NCBI GenBank assembly: GCA_021154065.1
Contig: JAJKJG010000024.1
Coordinates: forward strand, 1-14,062
Reading direction: 5' to 3'
Length of the DNA: 14,062 nt
DNA from: Methylobacterium sp.
GTDB taxonomy: Bacteria > Pseudomonadota > Alphaproteobacteria > Rhizobiales > Beijerinckiaceae
The notes under the pieces are model-generated. The model searched no databases. It was not told the origin of the DNA and saw only the letters and a program-made list of their open reading frames with translations. Shown here in pieces: positions 5,816 to 14,046 of the stretch. Position 1 is the first letter of the stretch. Each line of letters begins with the position of its first letter. The translations under genes and the position numbers were made by a program.

Positions 5816-7669
5816 CTAGTCGCGCTCGAATTCCTCAAGTTCCTTGATCAGCCCCTCGATCATCGAAAGCCCGATCTGCCAGAAGGCGGGATCGCGGGCG
5901 TTGAGCCCGAACGGGGCGAGGAGCTCGGAATGGTGCTTCGTGCCGCCCGCCGAGAGCATGGCGAAATAGCGTTCGACGAAGCCCTGGTTGGCGTTCTGGT
6001 AGACGCCGTACAACGAGTTCACGAGGCAGTCGCCGAAGGCGTAGGCGTAGACGTAGAACGGCGAATGGACGAAGTGCGGGATGTAGGTCCAGAAGTTCTC
6101 ATAGCCGTCGCCGAGCCGGATCGCCGGGCCGAGGCTCTCGTCCTGCACCGACATCCAGAGCTCGCCGAGCTGCTCTGAGGTCAACTCGCCCTTGCGGCGC
6201 TCGAGATGGACCTTGCGCTCGAAGGAGTAGAAGGCGATCTGGCGCACGACCGTGTTGATCATGTCCTCGACCTTCGCCGCGAGCATCGCCTTGCGCTGAA
6301 CCGGATCGGCGGTCTTCTCGAGGAGGCGGCGGAAGGTCAGCATCTCGCCGAACACGCTCGCGGTCTCGGCCAAGGTCAGCGGCGTCGGCGCCATGAGCGC
6401 CCCGTTCGGCGCCGCCAGCACCTGGTGGACGCCGTGGCCGAGCTCGTGCGCGAGCGTCATCACGTCCCGCGGCTTGCCCTGGTAGTTGAGGAGCACATAG
6501 GGGTGCGCCGACGGCACCGTCGGATGCGCGAAGGCGCCGGGCGCCTTGCCGGGACGGACCGGCGCGTCGATCCAGCGCTCGTCGAAGAATTCGCGGGCGA
6601 TCGCGGCCATGCGCGGTGAGAATCCGGCATAGGCTTCGAGCACCGTGTCGCGCGCCTCGGTCCACGGGATCGTGCGCTGCTCGACCTTCGGCAGCGGCGC
6701 GTTACGGTCCCAATGCTCGAGCCGGTCCTTGCCGAACCACTTCGCCTTGAGGCGATAGTAGCGGTGCGACAGGCGCGGATAGGCTTCGCGCACCGCGGCG
6801 ACGAGCGCCTCGACGACCTCGGGCTCGACGCGGTTCGCGAGGTGGCGCGAATCGGCGACGTCCTCGAAGCCGCGCCAGCGGTCCGAGATCTCGCGATCCT
6901 TCGACAGCGTGTTGGTGATGAGCGTGAAGGTGCGCAGGTTCGCCCGGAACACCTTGGCGAGCGCCTCGGCGGCGTCGCGACGGAGCGTTCCGTCGGCGTC
7001 CTGCAGCTTGTTGAGGGTCGGCTCGAGCGTCAGTTCCTCGCCGCGCACCTCGAAGCGGAGCGAGGCGATGGTCTCGTCGAACAGGCGGTTCCAGGCCGCG
7101 CGCCCGGTGACCGACTTTTCGTGAAACAGCTGCTCGATCTTGTCCTCGAGCTGGAACGGCTTGTCCTTGCGGATGTCCTCGAGCCAGGGCCGGTAGCGGG
7201 CAAGCGGCTCCGTCTGCATCGCCGCGTCGAGCACCGCATCCTCGATCCGGTTGAGCTCGAGGGTGAAGAACAGGAGCTCGCTCGAGGCCGAGGTCAGGCG
7301 CTCCTGCGTGTCGCCGTAGAACTTGGACCGTTTCGGATCGGTGGTGTCGCCCGAATAGACGAGGCCGGCATAGGACATGATCCGGCCGAGGAGATCCTCG
7401 ATCGCCTCGTAGCGCAGGACGGCGGCGCCGAGCGCATGCGCGGCGTCCTGGCTCCGGGCGAGCCCGTCGAGCGTGCCGCGGTAGGTCTCGGCAAACGCCT
7501 TGCATTCGGCCTCGGCCCGGGCGAGGTCGCGCGCGAAATCCGGGCTGTCCATGCCCGGGTAGAGGTCGGAGAGATCCCATTCGGGCAGGGCCCCGAGCTC
7601 GGCCGGCCTGGAGCCGGTCCGGAGCGCCGGCTCGGGCGCGCGCAAGTCTGGGTCGAGGCTCGGGGTCAT
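5816..7669 (-). CDS. pepF: Oligoendopeptidase F (M3 family zinc metallopeptidase)
   Basis: A 617-residue cytoplasmic zinc peptidase that degrades short oligopeptides. The M3 zinc motif is HELGH at 408-412 (in VMTLAHELGHGVHQ), with the third ligand Glu435 in LAETASVFGEML. The N-terminal helical lobe has the PepF pattern: WDLSDLYPGMDSPDF (31-45), YAGLVYSGDTTD (100-111) and LEDIRKDKPFQLEDKIEQL (163-181). Near the end, FVHSPFYVYAYAFGDCLVNSLY contributes the tyrosines and histidine typical of the substrate site. Length matches the roughly 600-residue family. The start at 7669 is the only good one that keeps the N-terminus; it lacks a clear Shine-Dalgarno. It diverges from the response regulator across a 175-base gap. 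Its stop is 69 bases before the small membrane-protein gene on the same strand, so read-through into the diaminopropionate genes is possible. The enzyme assignment is firm; a link to the neighbouring catabolism is not. Confidence 0.95.
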   Translation of the reverse strand: MTPSLDPDLRAPEPALRTGSRPAELGALPEWDLSDLYPGMDSPDFARDLARAEAECKAFAETYRGTLDGLARSQDAAHALGAAVLRYEAIEDLLGRIMSYAGLVYSGDTTDPKRSKFYGDTQERLTSASSELLFFTLELNRIEDAVLDAAMQTEPLARYRPWLEDIRKDKPFQLEDKIEQLFHEKSVTGRAAWNRLFDETIASLRFEVRGEELTLEPTLNKLQDADGTLRRDAAEALAKVFRANLRTFTLITNTLSKDREISDRWRGFEDVADSRHLANRVEPEVVEALVAAVREAYPRLSHRYYRLKAKWFGKDRLEHWDRNAPLPKVEQRTIPWTEARDTVLEAYAGFSPRMAAIAREFFDERWIDAPVRPGKAPGAFAHPTVPSAHPYVLLNYQGKPRDVMTLAHELGHGVHQVLAAPNGALMAPTPLTLAETASVFGEMLTFRRLLEKTADPVQRKAMLAAKVEDMINTVVRQIAFYSFERKVHLERRKGELTSEQLGELWMSVQDESLGPAIRLGDGYENFWTYIPHFVHSPFYVYAYAFGDCLVNSLYGVYQNANQGFVERYFAMLSAGGTKHHSELLAPFGLNARDPAFWQIGLSMIEGLIKELEEFERD

Positions 7670-7718
7670 CGGGATGGAGGTTCCGGCGAGGGCGGACGAG
7701 ATATCGGCGGTAATGCCC

Positions 7719-7749
7719 GTTCAATCAACCCGCGCGAATTTGATCGAAC
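7719..7749. promoter_or_regulatory. 31-bp imperfect dyad in the pepF/response-regulator divergent region (operator candidate)
   Basis: GTTCAATCAA (7719-7728) and TTGATCGAAC (7740-7749) are inverted arms matching at 9 of 10 bases around an 11-base spacer. One helical turn separates the arms, as expected for a dimeric regulator site. It lies 50 bases before the pepF start and 96 before the regulator start. It is AT-richer than its surroundings. No regulator is identified. Confidence 0.5.
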
Positions 7750-7773
7750 CGGCCCCCCGGGCACGTCCCTTCG

Positions 7774-7788
7774 TTAAGCGCAGCTTTA
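7774..7788. promoter_or_regulatory. CtrA-like box upstream of the response regulator
   Basis: TTAA (7774-7777), seven bases, then TTTA (7785-7788) match the alphaproteobacterial CtrA site TTAA-N7-TTAA with one mismatch. It lies 57 bases before the regulator ATG, a plausible promoter position. This is inference from consensus only. Confidence 0.35.
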
Positions 7789-7844
7789 CCCTTGTCGCGG
7801 AGCATCGCGCCGAAACGAAACACCGGCTTGCGAGTCCGCTTTAT

Positions 7845-9313
<1,469 letters not shown>

Positions 9314-9323
<10 letters not shown>

Positions 9324-9335
9324 TTTTTCGCCGCG
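9314..9335. other. Stem-loop spanning the response-regulator stop codon
   Basis: CGCGGCG (9314-9320) and CGCCGCG (9329-9335) are perfect 7-base arms around TGATTTTT. The stop codon TGA (9321-9323) and a T5 run are in the loop. A canonical intrinsic terminator would have the T-run after the stem, so this is not one. It may stabilise the mRNA 3' end or attenuate read-through into the transpeptidase. Confidence 0.45.
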
Positions 9336-9375
9336 AATGAACGATGATGCGGGCCGAAACGGTCGCGCTTGTTCG

Positions 9376-9403
9376 GGCGTTGGTGTTGCGGCGCTGCCAT
9401 TGC
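9376..9403 (+). promoter_or_regulatory. Two tandem sigma-54-like -24/-12 motifs upstream of the L,D-transpeptidase
   Basis: GGCGTTGGTGTTGC (9376-9389) and GGCGCTGCCATTGC (9390-9403) lie back to back. Each has the GG-N10-GC spacing and the TTGC -12 box of the sigma-54 consensus GGCAC-N5-TTGC. The second differs from that core at one base, the first at two. Transcription from the second would start near 9415, leaving a leader of about 67 bases before the ATG at 9482. The gene just upstream encodes a sigma-54 activator. GG-N10-GC is frequent by chance in GC-rich DNA, so confidence is moderate. Confidence 0.4.
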
Positions 9404-9433
9404 GCATCGCCGCCCGCGACGCAAAGAAAGGAT

Positions 9434-9454
9434 GCCGGATTCGCTAGATCCGGC
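9434..9454 (+). other. Stem-loop in the L,D-transpeptidase leader
   Basis: GCCGGAT (9434-9440) and ATCCGGC (9448-9454) are perfect 7-base arms around a 7-base loop. The stem ends 15 bases before the GAGGAG ribosome binding site (9470-9475) of the transpeptidase. With no T-tract it is unlikely to be a terminator. A role in mRNA stability or translation, or a protein binding site, is possible. Confidence 0.4.
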
Positions 9455-9481
9455 TTCGTTCGCGCCGGTGAGGAGTTAAGG

Positions 9482-11131
9482 ATGAGTACGCCGCGTGCGG
9501 CCGTGAAGCTCGCGTCTCTGGCAGCCGGGATCGGCCTGGCGGCCCTTCTGTGCGGGCCGGGCTTCGCCGCCGACGACGCCGCCCTGCCGGACATCGAGCT
9601 GCCCGAGCCGCCGGCCGCGACCCTGATGATCGAGGCGACCCCGGCCGCGCCCGAGGCGCCGCGGGCGGCCGAGACCGCTTCGCCGGAGCCGGCCGCGGCG
9701 CCGACCGTCAAAGCGCAAGCGAGCCCCGCGCCGGCGCCGGCCGCCGAGATCGCGTTGCCGGATCTGCCTGAGGCGCCGGCCCTCTTCACGGTCGCCGACC
9801 AGCTCGGGGCGGCGATTTCGGCGCGCCTGGCGGATGCGAAATTCCAGCTCGCGCCGAAGCTTGCGAAGAAGGACCGGGAGGCGATCGCCGCCTTCTACGC
9901 GCTCGGCGACTTCAAGCCGCTCTGGCTGAAGGACGAGGCCTGGACGCCGGCGGCGCTTGCCGTCGTGGCGCGCCTCGGCAAAGCGGCGGAGGACGGTCTC
10001 GATCCCGCCGACTACCCGGTTCCGGCGCTCGGTGCCGCGGCCGACAAGGCGGGCGACCTCGCCGAGGCCGACTTGAAGCTCTCCGCCGCGGCGGTGCTCT
10101 ATGCCCGCGACGCCCGCGGCGCGCGCGTCGATCCGGCGCGGCTGTCGCGGCTGATCACGCCGAAGCTCGAGCTGCCGGCCGGCGACGCCGTGCTGACGCG
10201 TCTTGCCGCCGCGAAGGACGCCGGCGCGGCGCTCCTCGCCTACAACCCACCGCACGCCGGCTATCGCGCCCTCAAGGCAAAGCTGGCGGAGGCGCGCGGG
10301 GCGCGGCTCGAGGGCGACATCCTCGCCAACATGGAGCGCTGGCGCTGGCTGCCCGCCGACATGGGCCGGCGCCACATCTGGGTGAACGTGCCGGAATTCA
10401 AGCTGCGGCTCGTCGCCGACGGGCGCCCGATCCACGAGGCGCGGGTGATCGTCGGCAAGCCCGAGACGCCGACCCCGCTGTTCTCCGACACGATGGAGCA
10501 CGCGATCGTCAACCCGTCCTGGTACGTGCCGCCGTCGATCTTCAAGAACGAGTTCTACTCCGACCCGGCCTACGCCGCCTCGCGCGGCTATCAGGTCGTG
10601 CGGACCCGCGACGGCGGCATCTCGGTGCGCCAGCCGCCGGGCGAGCGCAACGCGCTCGGCTTCATCAAGTTCATGTTCCCGAACCAGCACGCGGTCTACC
10701 TGCACGACACGCCGAACCGCAGCCTGTTCAACGCCCAGAAGCGCGCCTTCAGCCACGGCTGCGTGCGTCTCGACCAGCCGTTCCGCTTCGGCGAGTTCGT
10801 GCTCGGGCCGGAGTGGAGCGAGGGACGCCTGCGCAGCCTCATCGGCAAGGGCGAGCGCACCATCAGGCTGCCCGAGAAGATCCCGGTCCACCTGACCTAT
10901 TTCACGCTTCTGGCCGACGACAAGGGCGAGCTGCATCAGATCGCCGACCTCTACGCGGTCAACAACAAGGTCCGGCTCGCCCTCGGCCTGCCAAGCGACG
11001 GCACCCGCGTTGCGGCCGAGGCGAAGCCGCAGCGGCAAGCTCGCCGCCGCGCCCCGCCACGCGCCCAGACCGCGGTGCGGTCGCCGATGCCGATGTACGA
11101 GCATCCGGGCTGGTGGTGGGTGACGCGTTAA
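9482..11131 (+). CDS. Secreted L,D-transpeptidase (YkuD domain, LdtD/YcbB-like)
   Basis: A 549-residue periplasmic enzyme that forms 3-3 cross-links in peptidoglycan or attaches proteins to it. The signal peptide (about 1-29) ends in CGPGFA before ADDA. Residues 30-100 are an Ala/Pro/Glu-rich linker. The scaffold domain of YcbB-type enzymes follows: FYALGDFKPLWLKDEAWTP (138-156), AAEDGLDPADYPVP, and ANMERWRWLP (282-291). The YkuD domain starts at HIWVNVPEFKLRLV (298-311); NPSWYVPPSI lies at 344-353. The catalytic motif is HDT (His408) to SHGCVRLDQP, with nucleophile Cys427, His425 and Arg429. The peptidoglycan-binding repeat usually found before ERWRW is not apparent. The tail from 513 is basic and ends in HPGWWWVTR. 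The ATG is chosen because GAGGAG lies six bases upstream and it opens the signal peptide. It follows the response regulator by 158 bases. Confidence 0.93.
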   Translation: MSTPRAAVKLASLAAGIGLAALLCGPGFAADDAALPDIELPEPPAATLMIEATPAAPEAPRAAETASPEPAAAPTVKAQASPAPAPAAEIALPDLPEAPALFTVADQLGAAISARLADAKFQLAPKLAKKDREAIAAFYALGDFKPLWLKDEAWTPAALAVVARLGKAAEDGLDPADYPVPALGAAADKAGDLAEADLKLSAAAVLYARDARGARVDPARLSRLITPKLELPAGDAVLTRLAAAKDAGAALLAYNPPHAGYRALKAKLAEARGARLEGDILANMERWRWLPADMGRRHIWVNVPEFKLRLVADGRPIHEARVIVGKPETPTPLFSDTMEHAIVNPSWYVPPSIFKNEFYSDPAYAASRGYQVVRTRDGGISVRQPPGERNALGFIKFMFPNQHAVYLHDTPNRSLFNAQKRAFSHGCVRLDQPFRFGEFVLGPEWSEGRLRSLIGKGERTIRLPEKIPVHLTYFTLLADDKGELHQIADLYAVNNKVRLALGLPSDGTRVAAEAKPQRQARRRAPPRAQTAVRSPMPMYEHPGWWWVTR

Positions 11132-11210
11132 GGGTCTGGCCAGGCGCTGCGGCCCCGAATTCGCCATGGTTCGGCCCAAAGCTCCGCTCGGGACGACAGG
11201 GTTGGTGGGC

Positions 11211-11229
11211 TTAACCGGACGGTAACCGT
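11211..11229. promoter_or_regulatory. CtrA-like box overlapping a small dyad upstream of the DUF882 gene
   Basis: TTAA (11211-11214), seven bases, then GTAA (11222-11225, followed by CC) match TTAA-N7-TTAA with one mismatch. Overlapping it, ACGGT-A-ACCGT (11219-11229) is a perfect 11-base odd palindrome. The site lies 66 bases before the downstream start, in the only sizeable gap (163 bases) between the transpeptidase and DUF882 genes. No terminator is visible in this gap. Inference from consensus only. Confidence 0.35.
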
Positions 11230-11294
11230 TCCCGGCAAGTCTCCCTTCACCAAACAAGCCGCGCCACGTCGCGGCCGAGAGGGGCGAGCTGCTC

Positions 11295-12779
11295 TTGAGA
11301 AGCTTGGGATCGGGTCGTTTCGCGGCCGCGTCCGGCTGCGTGCGCCGTGCCCCCGCGCCACGCCGCGCGGTCCTCGGCGCGGTTGCCGTCGCGGCCCTCC
11401 TGTGCGGCACCCGCGCGACCCAGGATGCGGTCGCCAACGGCGATACCCGCACCATCTCGATCTACCATACGCACACCAAGGAAAACGCCTCGATCACCTT
11501 CAAGCGCAACGGCTATTACGACCAGAGCGGGCTCGAGAAGCTGAACTGGCTGCTGCGCGACTGGCGCACCGACCAGCCGACCAGGATGGAGCCGCGCCTC
11601 TTCGACATCGTCTGGGAGGTCTACCGCTCGGTCGGGGCGAGCGAGCCGGTCCACGTCGTCTCGGCCTATCGGGCGCCGGAGACCAACGCCATGCTGCGGC
11701 GGCGCTCGCGCGCCGTCTCCGAGTTCAGCCAGCACATGGCCGGCAAGGCCCTCGATTTCTATCTTCCCGACGTTGACATGGCGCGGGTGCGCTCGATCGG
11801 CATGCGCCTCCAGCACGGCGGCGTCGGCTTCTATCCGAACTCGGCCCATTCCTTCGTGCATCTCGACGCCGGCAGCGTGCGCGCCTGGCCGCGCATGACC
11901 CGCGGGCAGCTCATGGCGCTGTTCCCGGACGGCAAGACGGTGCACCTGCCGACCGACAACAAGCCGCTCGCTCGCTACGAGGAGGCGAAAGCCGAGATCC
12001 TCGCCAAGGGCGGCGCGGTCGCCGGCATGGCCTACGCCAGCGCCGAGGATTCCGGCGGACGGCGCAGCCTGTGGGCGACGCTGTTCGGCGGCGGCGACGA
12101 GGACGAGGATTTCTACGGCCGCGGCCGCGGCGGGCGCGGGCGCGCCGCCCAGGAGGCCGCCCCTTATGTGCCCGCGAGCGGGGACGACGGCGGCACCCGC
12201 GGCGTTCTCGCCTTCGCGGCCCCCGAGCCCTCGCGCGGCCTCACGCGCCGCCCGGCGGCCGAGGCTTCCGCCCCCGCGCAGACCGCGGCGATCGCGCCGA
12301 AGGAGGCAGCACCGGCCGAGGACGCCGCTGCGCCGGTCGCCGCGGTGCCGCTGCCGCCGAAGCGGCCGGGCGACGTCCTCGACATCGCCGCCCTCGCCTT
12401 CATGCCGATGCCGCCGGCGCGTCCGATCGAGCTCGCCTCGGCCATGATCGGGCCGCCGACGCGCAGCGACGCGACCGCCGGCGCTTTCCCGGCAGGAGCC
12501 TTGCCGGAAAGAGCGTTGCCGGAGACGCCAGTCGCCCGCCTGACGAGCGAGGAGCGCATCCATCTGCGCGCCCTTTTCGCCACGGTCGCGAGCGGCGCCG
12601 CGCCGGGACCGCGGGTGAAGATCGCGACGGCGCGGGCAAAGCCGCAAGCCGGCGCGCCGGGCGGCCACGTCGCGGCAGCCTCCGCCGGCCTCGCGCTCGG
12701 CTTCTCGGCGAAAGCTCCCGACCTGCCGGGCGACCGCTTCGCCGGCCCGGCCGTGAAGCCGCTGCCGGTTCTGCACTAA
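11295..12779 (+). CDS. DUF882 / M15-like (YcbK-type) murein peptidase with long low-complexity C-terminus
   Basis: A 494-residue exported protein. An N-terminal basic region and hydrophobic stretch (AVLGAVAVAALLCG, 25-38) act as a signal or anchor. The DUF882 domain (about 50-200) opens ISIYHTHTKENASITFKRNG and contains SAYRAPETNAMLR (123-135). Zinc ligands are predicted at His147 and Asp154 (SQHMAGKALDF) and His189 (SFVHLD), as in M15 D,D/L,D-carboxypeptidases. It probably trims peptidoglycan peptides in the periplasm. Residues from about 240 to 494 are Ala/Pro/Arg-rich with no recognisable domain, roughly half the protein, apart from SEERIHLRALFAT (418-430). The TTG start at 11295 gives the complete export signal and has GAGAGGGG about ten bases upstream; a GTG at 11340 is the alternative. 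The TAA stop directly abuts an insertion sequence, so the last residues may not be original. Confidence 0.88.
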   Translation: MRSLGSGRFAAASGCVRRAPAPRRAVLGAVAVAALLCGTRATQDAVANGDTRTISIYHTHTKENASITFKRNGYYDQSGLEKLNWLLRDWRTDQPTRMEPRLFDIVWEVYRSVGASEPVHVVSAYRAPETNAMLRRRSRAVSEFSQHMAGKALDFYLPDVDMARVRSIGMRLQHGGVGFYPNSAHSFVHLDAGSVRAWPRMTRGQLMALFPDGKTVHLPTDNKPLARYEEAKAEILAKGGAVAGMAYASAEDSGGRRSLWATLFGGGDEDEDFYGRGRGGRGRAAQEAAPYVPASGDDGGTRGVLAFAAPEPSRGLTRRPAAEASAPAQTAAIAPKEAAPAEDAAAPVAAVPLPPKRPGDVLDIAALAFMPMPPARPIELASAMIGPPTRSDATAGAFPAGALPERALPETPVARLTSEERIHLRALFATVASGAAPGPRVKIATARAKPQAGAPGGHVAAASAGLALGFSAKAPDLPGDRFAGPAVKPLPVLH

Positions 12780-12785
12780 CAGGCT

Positions 12786-12801
12786 GCTGAAGAAGTCGCG
12801 A
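12786..12801 (+). repeat. Left terminal inverted repeat of the IS
   Basis: GCTGAAGAAGTCGCGA matches the reverse complement of the right end (GCTGAAAAAGTCTCGA) at 14 of 16 positions. The repeat may extend outward to 12780-12782, but the partner bases lie outside the window. Confidence 0.8.
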
Positions 12802-12891
12802 GTTACAGCCGCGGTAGGGCTTTTGGACGGGGGCTTTATGGCGCGATGGGGAGGTGCGGCCTGCTGCCCGGCTTGTGTCGTGGTCTGATTC

Positions 12892-13995
12892 TCAGGTCGA
12901 GGCTTGTGCCAGCAGCTTGGGGATGCGGATCAGGTTGTAGGCGGCGACCGCGAAGGTGAACACCGCCTCGGCTTTGGCGCATCCGCGGACCTTGACCTTT
13001 GCAAACCCGGCCTGTGCCTTGATCCAGCCGAACACCTCCTCGATGCGCTTGCGGACCCTTTGGCTGAAGGCGTAGCCGGCATGCCGCGTCGTGCGGCCGT
13101 CGACCGCCGTCCTGCGCACCACCCCGCGTTTGCTGACCACGCCATTGACGGCAATGTGCGGCGTCACCGTGCGCTCGCGCAGATCCTGGACGAAGGCGGT
13201 GACGTCGTAAGCCTTGTCCGTTCCGAGCGTGACGCGCCCGCCCCTTCTGCGGCGGTCGAGCATGGAAAGCGCCGCCTCCCGTTCCGCCGTCCCGGTGGCG
13301 CGCGTGAGCGCGGCATCGAGCGCAAGCCCGTTGCGGTTCTCCATCAGGACGTGGCCCATGAAGCACAGCCGGCTCTCGCGGCCGTCGGCCTTGCGATAGA
13401 GCCGCGCGTCCGGGTCGGTGGTCGAGCCGTGGCTCTCGTTCGAGCGCTTCTCCTTGCGGAAGTTGCGCTCGCCGTTGCGCCCCGGTCCGGGCGGTGAGCC
13501 CGAGCCGTCCTTCGGCCGGAAGCTCTTCATCGACGCCCAGGCCTCGATCAGCGTGCCGTCGACCGAGAAGTGCTCGTCCGAGAGCAGCGCCTTGACCTGC
13601 GGCAGCCCCAAAAGCGCGGAAAGGAAGTCCCGCGCCACCTCGGCCTCGAGCAGCCGGTCGCGGTTGTGCGTGAACACCGTCGCATGCCACACCGAGCCAT
13701 CGAGCGGCAGGCCGACAAACCAGCGGAACAACAGGTTGTAGTTGATCTGCTCCATCAGCATCCGCTCGGAGCGCACCGAGAAGAAGGCCTGCAGCAGCGT
13801 CGCCCGCAGCAGCATCTCGGGCGCGATCGAAGGCCGGCCCATCGACGAGTACAGCGCCTCGAAGCGCCCGTTCAGCGCCGCCAAAGCCTCATCCGCCAAC
13901 CTGCGGACCGCCCGCAACGGGTGATCCGCCGGAATGCGCTCCTCCAGCCGCACGTAGGAGAACAACCCATCCGCCCGATCGTCCCGCCCGCGCAT
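12892..13995 (-). CDS. IS5 family transposase (DUF772 + DDE domain)
   Basis: A 367-residue DDE transposase. The N-terminal DUF772 region is clear: LFSYVRLEERIPADHPLR (11-28), MGRPSIAPEMLLRATLLQAFF (in 52-72), SERMLMEQINYNLLFRWFVGL (in 76-96) and VFTHNRDRLL (107-116). The DDE core has Asp146 in HFSVDGTLIEAWAS, Asp260 in LGTDKAYD, and Glu319 in RKRIEEVFGWIK, with Lys326 in the expected R(3)E(6)K spacing. There is no frameshift or internal stop, so it may be active. The start is the ATG at 13995, with GGGGGTGAT upstream inside the element. Base composition is like the chromosomal genes, which suggests a related host or long residence. Assignment to IS5 in the broad sense is firm; the subgroup (IS5, or the related IS1182 type) is not resolved. 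Confidence 0.93.
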   Translation of the reverse strand: MRGRDDRADGLFSYVRLEERIPADHPLRAVRRLADEALAALNGRFEALYSSMGRPSIAPEMLLRATLLQAFFSVRSERMLMEQINYNLLFRWFVGLPLDGSVWHATVFTHNRDRLLEAEVARDFLSALLGLPQVKALLSDEHFSVDGTLIEAWASMKSFRPKDGSGSPPGPGRNGERNFRKEKRSNESHGSTTDPDARLYRKADGRESRLCFMGHVLMENRNGLALDAALTRATGTAEREAALSMLDRRRRGGRVTLGTDKAYDVTAFVQDLRERTVTPHIAVNGVVSKRGVVRRTAVDGRTTRHAGYAFSQRVRKRIEEVFGWIKAQAGFAKVKVRGCAKAEAVFTFAVAAYNLIRIPKLLAQAST

Positions 13996-14046
13996 GCCAA
14001 ATCACCCCCGTGGCTTAGGTCACGGAATCACAGGCAATCCCACCAG

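Noticed and set aside
7674..7844. Longer N-terminus for the response regulator
   Set aside because: Receiver domains start a few residues before the acidic Asp pair; the extension is not conserved-looking and runs through the dyad and CtrA-like box.
11150..11190. CCGAA/TTCGG inverted repeat after the transpeptidase
   Set aside because: Arms are only five bases with a ten-base loop and no T-tract, which is unremarkable in GC-rich DNA.
9476..11455. Leftward open frame of about 660 codons opposite the transpeptidase
   Set aside because: Composition is dominated by Arg, Ala, Gly and Leu without motifs, while the rightward frame has a signal peptide and the SHGC active site.
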